Of a stretch of DNA of 51,241 nt, positions 38,615 through 46,249 are shown piece by piece. Location of the stretch: assembly GCF_900104155.1 (NCBI RefSeq), contig NZ_FMYB01000032.1:1-51241 (forward strand), in the 5' to 3' direction. The notes beneath the pieces are model-generated. The model saw only the letters and a list, made by a program, of their open reading frames with translations. It searched no databases and had not been told where the DNA came from. Origin of the DNA: Butyrivibrio sp. INlla16. Its GTDB lineage: Bacteria; Bacillota; Clostridia; Lachnospirales; Lachnospiraceae. A program made the position numbers and the translations under genes. Numbering within the stretch: the stretch's first letter is position 1; each line of letters starts with the position of its first letter.

Positions 38615-38623
38615 TGATATAAT
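38615..38623 (+). promoter_or_regulatory. Extended -10 promoter of the HD-domain gene
   Basis: TGA-TATAAT, a perfect -10 with the extended TG, lies 46 bp before the ATG at 38669. It resembles the element at 26856. The -35 is weak. Confidence 0.45.
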
Positions 38624-38668
38624 AGGTACTTAGTAAAATGATTAAGATGAAGGAGACGTATCTCATAA

Positions 38669-39442
38669 ATGATTTTAGATAGAAAAAAGGTAAGGGAGCA
38701 GTTCGCTTCTTATACAAGAAATTACGATCCGGAGGATGTGAAGATAGCGCTGAAGATTGCGCACACCTACCGGGTTGCGGATAACTGTGAAAAGATAGCA
38801 AAATCTCTGGGGCTTTCAGAAGACGATGTGGAATTTGCGTGGCTTTCAGGTATGATTCATGATGTCGGAAGGTTTGAACAGGTCAGAAGGTACAATACTT
38901 TTAACGACGCCAGATCGGTGGATCACGCCGAGCTTGGAGCGGATCTTCTCTTTGGAGAGGAGGGACTCATCAGAGGATATCTTGAGGATAGTTCTCTCTA
39001 CGATATGATGGATGTCGTGATAAGGCAGCACAACAAGTACAGGATTGATGAGTCTGTAACCGGAAAAACACTGACCTTCTGCAATATCTTAAGAGATGCG
39101 GACAAAATCGATATCCTGAGGGTAAATGTCGAGACGCCTCTGGAGGATCTCTACAGTACTACTACCGAGAAGCTTATGGAATCAGAGGTCTCGGAGGAAG
39201 TTATGGATCAGGTTCGTGAAAAGATAGCGGTAAGCAGAGCCATAACCCGCACCTGTGCGGAGCACCAGATCGGGCACATAGCTCTGGTATTCGAGCTTGT
39301 GTATCCCAAGAGCAGGGAGCTTGCGAGAGAGCAGGGGTACCTCTATCAGATGTTCGATTTTCCAACTGAGACGGAAAGTATGAAGAAGGCTCTCGCCGAA
39401 ACAAGGCGGGAGGTCGATGAATTCTTTAGCAGCGCAGAATGA
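38669..39442 (+). CDS. HD-domain phosphohydrolase
   Basis: This 257-residue protein is an HD-superfamily hydrolase. The metal ligands appear as AHTYRVADNCE (first His), SGMIHDVGRFEQ (the HD pair, about 62-63), DHAELGADLL and ILRDADKIDILR (final Asp). HD enzymes dephosphorylate nucleotides or second messengers. The sequence resembles a common Firmicute group annotated simply as HD-domain protein; the substrate is unknown. It is cytosolic and appears as a single gene with its own promoter and terminator. The AAGGAG RBS is a little distant from the ATG. Confidence 0.87.
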   Translation: MILDRKKVREQFASYTRNYDPEDVKIALKIAHTYRVADNCEKIAKSLGLSEDDVEFAWLSGMIHDVGRFEQVRRYNTFNDARSVDHAELGADLLFGEEGLIRGYLEDSSLYDMMDVVIRQHNKYRIDESVTGKTLTFCNILRDADKIDILRVNVETPLEDLYSTTTEKLMESEVSEEVMDQVREKIAVSRAITRTCAEHQIGHIALVFELVYPKSRELAREQGYLYQMFDFPTETESMKKALAETRREVDEFFSSAE

Positions 39443-39462
39443 GAATATGAGTTGAAAATAGG

Positions 39463-39496
39463 CATCGCACGGTCAATTGGCTGTGCGATGTTTTCT
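39463..39496 (+). terminator. Rho-independent terminator
   Basis: CATCGCAC and GTGCGATG form a perfect 8-bp stem followed by TTTTCTTT. It closes the HD-domain gene. Confidence 0.9.
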
Positions 39497-39554
39497 TTGT
39501 TTATGATAAAATAAAAATAGTTTTAATGATAAATAGTCATAGAGGGTAAAGTCT

Positions 39555-39708
39555 ATGAGGAAATTTTGCAATTTGATGCTGGTTCTGCTTTGCGCAGTGA
39601 TGCTGTCGGGGTGTAGATGAACTCGTGAAGCTTAAGGGACTCATGGAATCCGGAGTCATCACTGCCGAGGAGTTTGAGGCCCAGAAGAAAAAGATATTGG
39701 GAGAGTAA
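39555..39708 (+). pseudogene. Frameshifted small SHOCT-domain lipoprotein
   Basis: An ATG at 39555 starts a lipoprotein signal (MRKFCNLMLVLLCAVMLSGC) that reaches a stop (TGA) two codons after the lipobox cysteine. In the next frame, from 39619, comes ELVKLKGLMESGVITAEEFE and KKKILGE, a complete SHOCT domain (short C-terminal oligomerisation domain), stopping at 39708. A one-base change near 39618 would restore a single lipoprotein of about 50 residues. The gene is therefore broken or mis-assembled. Its stop directly precedes the ATG of the helicase gene. Confidence 0.75.
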
Positions 39709-41862
39709 ATGAATAAACCCAATTTCAAGGATTTAAATAATCTTATAAAGGCCATACATGATACAAATGCTGTCTTCATGCGTATTTATAATGACAAAGG
39801 TGCGCAGGAAGACAACATTAGGTATCTGTGCAATAAAATTGCGGCAGATTCAGCTCGGAAGTCGCTCTATGACATCTCGGCCGAGGAGTTGAAAAATGCA
39901 AAGGCGGGGATTCGAGTTCAGGCGCTGGCGGATGCGGGGTTTACAAGTTTTGGAAAAATCGCGGATGCGACGGATTATGAGCTCGCAGCGATTGACGGTA
40001 TCGGAGAAAAACAGATAGAGGCCATCAGGAACATAGTTACTGAGGCTGCAAATAATCTCTCTTCAAGGGTTTCCATCAGATTAGAAGCAGATGGAAATCC
40101 TGCTGAGGGTGGGTACAATTTTGAACTTATCACGGCGCTTTCGGGATATATTAAGTGCGAAAAGATAAGAAGAGATAACAGGCCGGCTGCGGAAAATCTG
40201 AATGCTTATGCACAGAGGATTGAAAACAGCGGCATTATTAGAAACGGCGTTCGCTGGTTTTTTTCATCAAAAGCTTCAAAACAAAATACCGCTGATATGG
40301 CGGATAATATCTACGAGTTTTGTGACAGTGATTTCTTTAGGCGCATGCTTTCGGTGATCGATGATTATCAGAGAGTATTGAATACTTCAGCTTATGAGGC
40401 GACCGAAGCCTTCCGCGGAAACAGTGCGGATTTCTATGCTGTTCTTGAAAATCTCGGGAACATTTCAGGCAACAAACCTTTCATCTATGACAGTATTCCT
40501 GCGCAGCTCGCGGAGGAGATAGACAGTACGGTTCTTGATCTTAGCGGCTTTTTGGGGACGCTGCGCCCCTATCAGCTGTTTGGTGTGAAATATATTATTC
40601 ACCAAAAGAAGGTGCTTCTTGGTGATGAGATGGGACTTGGAAAGACCATTCAGGCAATTGCGGCAATGTCCCATATACAGCAGACAGCGCAGAAGACCTG
40701 CTATTTTCTCATAGTTTGCCCCGCGAGTGTTCTTATCAACTGGGCGAGGGAGATTAAGAAATTCAGTAAGCTCGAGACTTACATAATTCATGGTCCGATG
40801 GCTGACGATGCCTTTTCAAGGTGGCAGGAAAAGGGCGGCGCGGCAATCACCAACTATGAGACCATAGGAAAGATCGTGGACAAAATCGATAACCACATGG
40901 GGCTTTCCATGTTGGTGATTGATGAAGCACACTACATGAAAAATCCTGATGCCAAGAGGACGATGTATATTAGAAGACTTGATAATGAGTCTGAGCGAAT
41001 CCTTCTCATGACGGGAACGCCGCTTGAAAACAGGGTTGAGGAGATGTGCAATCTGATAGATTTTGTGCGTCCGGACATGACGCAGGAAGTACGGTCACTT
41101 GCGCATATTACGCATCTGCCGGAATTCAGGGAGAGCCTTGCTCCGGCTTATATCAGAAGGACCAGGGATCAGGTGTTAAAAGAGCTCCCTCCCATCGACG
41201 AGGAAGAGGAGTGGTGCGTTCCTACTCCGGAGGACCGCGCAGCCTATGCCGCTGCGGTAATCGGCGGCAGCTTTTCGGATATGAGAAGAGTCTCATTTCT
41301 TCAGGAGGATATGACCAAGTCCGCAAAATGCGGAAGACTTCTGGAAATTATGGAGGAAGCCTGCGATGAAGGACGAAAAGTTGTAATCTATTCATTTTTC
41401 AGAGAGACCATAGCGAAAGTTAATGCGCTCATGGGAAGTAAATGCGTGGGCGTAATAAGCGGCGATACCGGGGTTGAGAGGAGGCAGCAGATAATAGATG
41501 AGTTTACTCAGGCGCCCGGAGGAAGCGTTCTTGTATGTCAGATAATTGCAGGAGGTGTCGGACTGAATATCCAGGCTGCCAGCATCGTAATTTTCTGCGA
41601 GCCACAGATCAAGCCATCCCTTGAAAGTCAGGCGCTGTCGAGAGTTTATCGAATGGGGCAGGTCAGGAATGTACTGGTTTACCGGCTGCTTTGTCCCGAT
41701 ACCATCGATGAGGATATGATGGTTATTTTGCAGCAAAAACAGACCGAGTTCGACAACTACGCCAATGAGTCTGCTGTGGCGGGCGCTTATGACAATATCA
41801 TCGATAAGGAATGGATTGAAAAAATAATCGAAAAAGAAACAATCCGTGTAAATCAGAACTAA
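39709..41862 (+). CDS. SNF2-family DEAH helicase-like ATPase with HhH motif
   Basis: This 717-residue protein has an N-terminal helical region with a helix-hairpin-helix motif (AIDGIGEKQIEAIRN, about 93-107). A SNF2 ATPase follows: YQLFGVKYI, Walker A GDEMGLGKT (about 303-311), DEAH (405-408, DEAHYMKNP), and MTGTPLENR. The helicase C-terminal domain has GDTGVERRQQIIDEF, GGVGLNIQAA and ALSRVYRMGQ. Snf2 proteins translocate on duplex DNA to remodel protein-DNA complexes; the bacterial members include RapA, which frees RNA polymerase. Its job here is unknown; small SNF2 proteins also occur in defence systems, but no partner such as a methylase or nuclease is adjacent. Confidence 0.88.
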   Translation: MNKPNFKDLNNLIKAIHDTNAVFMRIYNDKGAQEDNIRYLCNKIAADSARKSLYDISAEELKNAKAGIRVQALADAGFTSFGKIADATDYELAAIDGIGEKQIEAIRNIVTEAANNLSSRVSIRLEADGNPAEGGYNFELITALSGYIKCEKIRRDNRPAAENLNAYAQRIENSGIIRNGVRWFFSSKASKQNTADMADNIYEFCDSDFFRRMLSVIDDYQRVLNTSAYEATEAFRGNSADFYAVLENLGNISGNKPFIYDSIPAQLAEEIDSTVLDLSGFLGTLRPYQLFGVKYIIHQKKVLLGDEMGLGKTIQAIAAMSHIQQTAQKTCYFLIVCPASVLINWAREIKKFSKLETYIIHGPMADDAFSRWQEKGGAAITNYETIGKIVDKIDNHMGLSMLVIDEAHYMKNPDAKRTMYIRRLDNESERILLMTGTPLENRVEEMCNLIDFVRPDMTQEVRSLAHITHLPEFRESLAPAYIRRTRDQVLKELPPIDEEEEWCVPTPEDRAAYAAAVIGGSFSDMRRVSFLQEDMTKSAKCGRLLEIMEEACDEGRKVVIYSFFRETIAKVNALMGSKCVGVISGDTGVERRQQIIDEFTQAPGGSVLVCQIIAGGVGLNIQAASIVIFCEPQIKPSLESQALSRVYRMGQVRNVLVYRLLCPDTIDEDMMVILQQKQTEFDNYANESAVAGAYDNIIDKEWIEKIIEKETIRVNQN

Positions 41863-41952
41863 ATCGGTGTAAGAATAATGTACCTAAATATTTATGATAG
41901 ATTAGCCTTAGAAGTTTATTAACGATTTTGTTTTTGAGGCAGGTGAATATAT

Positions 41953-42162
41953 ATGAAGGATGATAAGTCTAATGTTTATGATGTACCAAAGAGAGAAGGA
42001 AGTGTATGGCCGGAGGATATGTGCCCGGCTTATACCCCCAGAGAAGATGCTATACCCAGCATAAAGGGGTGTTGGTACTGTAAATATGCGGATTTTCATC
42101 TGAAGGAAGAGCGGGCCCTGGAGGTTGGAATTTGCAACTGGCCCAAGAAAGTAATTGATTAA
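41953..42162 (+). CDS. Small cysteine-containing protein, 69 residues
   Basis: I know no function. This 69-residue protein contains four cysteines in a pattern that could bind one metal: MCPAYTP, GCWYCKYADF and GICNWPK. The core is WPEDMCPAYTPREDAIPSIK. It has an RBS-like GGCAGGTG before the ATG and sits between the helicase and the LytTR regulator genes with no coupling. Confidence 0.65.
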   Translation: MKDDKSNVYDVPKREGSVWPEDMCPAYTPREDAIPSIKGCWYCKYADFHLKEERALEVGICNWPKKVID

Positions 42163-42220
42163 ATGGTGATGACCAATTGATTCAGGGAAGTGCTCAAATT
42201 TAAATTGGGAGTTTAAAGAA

Positions 42221-42973
42221 ATGGGAAACGCGGGGACATTAAAAGAAGCAAATGCACTTAAGATAGCTATCTGCGACGATGACAAGGTGGATCGCGAGAG
42301 AGTCCATGGACTGGTGAAGGAATATCTACAGAAAAAGAATCAGAGCGCGGATGTCAAAGTGTTTGATCATCCCGATGAGCTTATAGAGGAGTGCGAGCAG
42401 TTCAGGCCTCATATTTATATTCTGGACATTGTAATGCCGATGGTCACGGGAATTCAGGCGGCGAGGGAACTTCGCTGGAATCAGCCTGAGGCGCAGATAA
42501 TATTTGCAACATCCGAGAGCTCCTTTGCGCTTGAATCTTTCGATGTAAATCCGATCAACTATATCTTGAAACCCATTGAAAAGGAGAAGCTTTTTTCAAC
42601 GCTTGATCTTGCAATATCGCGTGTGGATTTAGCGGGAGAAAAGTGCATAACCATTAAGGTTAAGGGCGGACTTCAGACTCTAAGAATGGATGAGATTCTT
42701 TATATCGAGTATCGAAACCATGTGGTTTCATATCATATGAGTACGGGGGATGTGGTTTCGACTCCGACGCTCAGAATCGGATTTGCGGAGTATATGGAGG
42801 AAAATCATTCCGGAAGTGATTTCGTAAGATGTCACGAATCGCTGGCTGTAAGCGTGGCTGCAATAGATAAGCTCACAAAAACGGATATCACTCTTCGCGG
42901 CGGAGAGATGATTCCGGTCGCGAAGAGCAGATATGCCGAGGTTATGGACAGATATATGGACTTCAGGTTCTAG
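42221..42973 (+). CDS. LytTR-type response regulator
   Basis: This 250-residue protein has a receiver domain (about 14-135): IAICDDDKVDRERV, phospho-acceptor Asp69 in YILDIVMPMVTG, FATSESSFALESF and YILKPIEKEKL. A LytTR DNA-binding domain (about 145-245) follows: GGLQTLRMDEILYIEYRNHV, FVRCHESLAVSVAAIDKL. LytTR regulators act as dimers on direct repeats about 21 bp apart and usually work with HPK10-type kinases; no such kinase is adjacent. The first 13 residues precede the receiver, so the true start could be slightly downstream. The 3' end overlaps the opposing PRPP-synthetase remnant by 11 bp. Confidence 0.9.
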   Translation: MGNAGTLKEANALKIAICDDDKVDRERVHGLVKEYLQKKNQSADVKVFDHPDELIEECEQFRPHIYILDIVMPMVTGIQAARELRWNQPEAQIIFATSESSFALESFDVNPINYILKPIEKEKLFSTLDLAISRVDLAGEKCITIKVKGGLQTLRMDEILYIEYRNHVVSYHMSTGDVVSTPTLRIGFAEYMEENHSGSDFVRCHESLAVSVAAIDKLTKTDITLRGGEMIPVAKSRYAEVMDRYMDFRF

Positions 42974-43920
42974 AATTATATTTTTCAATAGTGCTTTTTA
43001 TCTTTAATGCCGGTTTTGAAATGCCGGCAAGAGAATTACCTTTATTCAGCGTGTCTATGATGGCAGCGATGTATCTGCCCATATTCACGCTGTAATAATA
43101 TTCTTTTTCAAGAAGCTCAGGCTTCTGATAGATCAGATTAGTTGTGAAAACCACCGGAGGCTATCATGTCGTCGATTACAATGACATCAAGTCCCTCCAC
43201 GCTGCTTCCGCAAAAATCATGTGCAATGATGGGATTTGAACCGTCGACAATTCTGGTGTAATCGCGGCGCTTGTAGAACATGCCGATGTTTACACCATAG
43301 AGTGAAGCGAGGAATACCACTCTTTCGGTCGCGCCTTCATCGGGGGCTACGAACATAAGGTGATCGCTGTCAATTTTTATATCTTCATATTCTGTAAGAA
43401 GTGCCTGGGTGAACTGCAGCGAGGGAGAGATATTTTCAAGTCCCATGAGAGGAAGGACGTTCTGAATGCGCGGATCGTGGGCATCAAAGGTCACGATGTC
43501 GTGGACACCCATGTACTCGAGTTCCTTTAGCATCATAGCGCAGTCAAGGGATTCGCGGAGGGTCTTGCGATGCTGCCTTCCTTCATACAGGAAGGGCATG
43601 ATAACCGTGATCCTGGAAGCGGTTCCGTTGCAGGCTGTGATAATTCTCTTCAGATCCTGATAGTGATCATCCGGGGACATGCGATTTAAGCTTCCGTCCA
43701 TCTTGTAGGTGAGAGAATTGTTGCAGACATCCACCATGATGTAGATATCCTTATCCCTGACAGTTTCGCCAAGGATTCCTTTGGCTTCTCCGCTTGAAAA
43801 TCTGGGACATTCGCAGGGTATCAGGAAGTCCTCACCACGCCATTCGTGAAGAACTTTATTAACCTTTTTTCCCATTCCGTAGGCTGATTCCAGTGCTACC
43901 AACCCAAGTTTTTTTTCCAT
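42963..43920 (-). pseudogene. Broken ribose-phosphate pyrophosphokinase with internal deletion
   Basis: The minus strand begins at 43920 (RBS AGAGGTG) with a PRPP-synthetase-like protein of the divergent Firmicute type: MPFLYEGRQHRKTLRESLDC, VTFDAHDPRIQNVLPLMGLE and VIVIDDMIASGG, the PRPP-binding loop. It then shifts frame and stops after GGFHN. From 43154 to 42963 another frame supplies the family C-terminus (VFTTNLIYQKPELLEKEYYY, GRYIAAIIDTLNKG). By comparison with what I remember of the family, about 45-50 residues between the loop and VFTTNL are missing, with a frame change at the junction. The product would lack part of the active-site and subunit-contact region. A second, intact copy must exist elsewhere if this activity is needed. 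Confidence 0.8.
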
Positions 43921-44139
43921 AACGGCACCTCTTGTTTCTGCAGACATCAGTGGAGCTGCAGGAAGAACATGAATGTGGTCTCTACAGTTTCATGATACTA
44001 TATGGAATATTAGGTTTGTCTTAAATATGTATTAAATTTCAGTGTCTGAAAATAATGGATAATCTCCCAATATTGAGTTAAAATATAATCACAATTTCGA
44101 GGTTTTAGGCTTAAATTTTATTACATGACGGAGGAGTAA

Positions 44140-45093
44140 ATGGGGACAAAAACGGGGGCTCTCGATGCTTTTCGGGAGCAGATGAATGATTACTTTGTTG
44201 GGAAGGGTGACACAGTTGACAATGTGCTCTGCTGCTTTCTTGCCGGAGGGCATGTTCTTTTGGAGGATGTTCCGGGAGTAGGTAAGACCACGCTGGCCAG
44301 GACCTTTGCGGGGTCTCTCGGACTATCTTTCGGACGAATTCAGTTCACGCCGGATACCATGCCGGGCGATGTTACCGGTATGTCTGTCTATGACATGAAA
44401 AAGGGCGAATTCAATTATCGTCCCGGCGGCGTGATGAAAAATATTGTTCTTGCGGACGAGCTTAACCGAACATCACCTAAGACACAGTCGGCGCTTCTTG
44501 AGGCAATGGCGGAATCTCAGGTAACTGTTGACGGTCAGGCTTATCAGCTTCCGCAACCTTTCATGGTTATCGCCACTCAAAATCCTATCAATTTTTCAGG
44601 AACATATCCGCTGCCGGAGGCGCAGCTCGACCGCTTCATGATGAGGCTGTCAGTGGGCTATCCCTCTGCAGAGGAGGAGCTCAGGCTCGCCAGGGATAAC
44701 ATGAGCGGAAGAAAAGTCGAGGACGTGAAGGCGGTTCTTAATGCGGAGGATGTGACCGGTTTTAGGGAAGAGGTTTCAAAGATCCACGTTAGCGACGGCG
44801 TACTCGGATATGTACAGCAGATAGTTGCCGCCACAAGAACGGACAGTGGATTCTCACTCGGAGCAAGTCCCAGAGCGCTTCTGCATCTCTTACAGGCATC
44901 GAGGGCGAAGGCTTTCCTCGAGGGACGAAGCTTTGTTAAACCCGATGATGTAAAGAAGATGGCGGTGCCGGTTCTCTCACACAGGCTCATTCTTTCTACT
45001 CAGATGAGACTTCAGAAGAAGACAAGTAAAGATGTTTTGGAGTCTCTTGTTTTGAAGGTGAACATCCCCATGGAGGCGGATTATGAAAAATAA
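44140..45093 (+). CDS. MoxR-family AAA+ ATPase
   Basis: This 317-residue protein is a MoxR AAA+ ATPase: Walker A EDVPGVGKTTLAR (about 45-57), Walker B NIVLADELNRTSPKTQ, sensor 1 VIATQNPINFSGTYPLPEAQ, and the C-terminal lid with ASPRALLHLLQASRAKAF. MoxR proteins act as chaperones that mature or regulate partner complexes, usually with DUF58/VWA proteins. It starts at an ATG after GGAGGAG and overlaps the DUF58 gene by 11 bp. It is the first gene of a four-gene operon. Confidence 0.93.
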   Translation: MGTKTGALDAFREQMNDYFVGKGDTVDNVLCCFLAGGHVLLEDVPGVGKTTLARTFAGSLGLSFGRIQFTPDTMPGDVTGMSVYDMKKGEFNYRPGGVMKNIVLADELNRTSPKTQSALLEAMAESQVTVDGQAYQLPQPFMVIATQNPINFSGTYPLPEAQLDRFMMRLSVGYPSAEEELRLARDNMSGRKVEDVKAVLNAEDVTGFREEVSKIHVSDGVLGYVQQIVAATRTDSGFSLGASPRALLHLLQASRAKAFLEGRSFVKPDDVKKMAVPVLSHRLILSTQMRLQKKTSKDVLESLVLKVNIPMEADYEK

Positions 45094-46249
45094 GGGGATG
45101 TTGATTTTAGCTGCACTTTTTGCTCTTTCGCTCGTCGGTATCTCGATGTTCGGAGGGGCTGTTACCTATGTCTTTTTCTGGACAGTGCTGCTCATTCCTG
45201 TGATTTCTTATCTGTATATTCTGTGCGTTATAATTTCACTTAAAATCTATCAGAAGACCGAGGGGCGTGACATGGTTTGCAAAGCGCCATCGGATTTTTA
45301 TATTACTTTGCAAAACGAAGGCTGGTTTTCGTTTTCATCTCTTAGAATAATTTTCTATTCATCTTTTTCAGGGATCTCGGATATCAACGACGGCGCTGTC
45401 TATGAGCTTCCGCCGCATTCCTCCATTCAGAAAAAGACCAAGCTCCTATGTCGTTACAGGGGCGAGTATTATGTTGGAATAAAGAAAATAGTGGTGGGAG
45501 ATTTTTTCGGAATATTCTCGTTTACCTATACTATAAAGGAGCCCCTCAGCGTAATCGTGGTGCCTGCGATGGTGCATTTATCAGAGCTTAAGGGGAGTGA
45601 ACTTCTGTCGGATTCCGACCGCGACAATTATCAGAGGAAAACCGAGCCCGATATTCCCGTGCGCGAATATGCAGACGGCGACGACCTTCGCTTTGTAAAC
45701 TGGAAAGCCAGCGCGATCTCACAAAAACTCATGGTGAGGGAGCGCCGCGGCGAGGAAAAGAGCGGTATCGCGATTGTGATGGATCCCGGAAGATATCAGA
45801 AGAGGATGGAGGAGTATCTGCCGCCCGAAAATAAGGTGATTGAGTGGGTGCTCGCACTTTCTTTTTATTATATGGAAAACAACATTCCCACGGAGATTAT
45901 TTATAAGGCCGTGGAAGTGCAAAAGCTCCATGTAAGGGATGCGGGCGATTTTGATACGCTCTACTCAGAGATGAGCAGATTTTCATTCCGCGAGGACAAC
46001 GATATGGATAAGCTTCTGGAGGAGCTGTACATAGGCGGCGGACTTGCGGGCTATCGGATGATCATCTTTGTGGCGCAGAGTTGGACTCACGAGGAGAGTG
46101 AGAGGGCAGATATGATCAATGCGGATCTGTCACCAATAAGGGTTTACCTTGCTCAGGACGAGAGCCTTGGAGATGTGGCGGATACTGTAAGCGGCAGATT
46201 TGACATCGTAAGGATTGGAGTCGATACACCGGCGGAGGCGAAGGCATGA
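45083..46249 (+). CDS. DUF58-domain membrane protein
   Basis: This 388-residue protein has two N-terminal transmembrane helices (about 5-50) and a beta-rich part. The DUF58 signature is REYADGDDLRFVNWKASAIS (about 193-212), followed by a VWA-like region starting SGIAIVMDPGRYQ. The family is almost always encoded beside MoxR and transglutaminase-like genes and is thought to form a membrane complex with them. It overlaps MoxR by 11 bp and its stop overlaps the start of the next gene by 4 bp. Function of the complex is unknown. Confidence 0.9.
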   Translation: MKNKGMLILAALFALSLVGISMFGGAVTYVFFWTVLLIPVISYLYILCVIISLKIYQKTEGRDMVCKAPSDFYITLQNEGWFSFSSLRIIFYSSFSGISDINDGAVYELPPHSSIQKKTKLLCRYRGEYYVGIKKIVVGDFFGIFSFTYTIKEPLSVIVVPAMVHLSELKGSELLSDSDRDNYQRKTEPDIPVREYADGDDLRFVNWKASAISQKLMVRERRGEEKSGIAIVMDPGRYQKRMEEYLPPENKVIEWVLALSFYYMENNIPTEIIYKAVEVQKLHVRDAGDFDTLYSEMSRFSFREDNDMDKLLEELYIGGGLAGYRMIIFVAQSWTHEESERADMINADLSPIRVYLAQDESLGDVADTVSGRFDIVRIGVDTPAEAKA

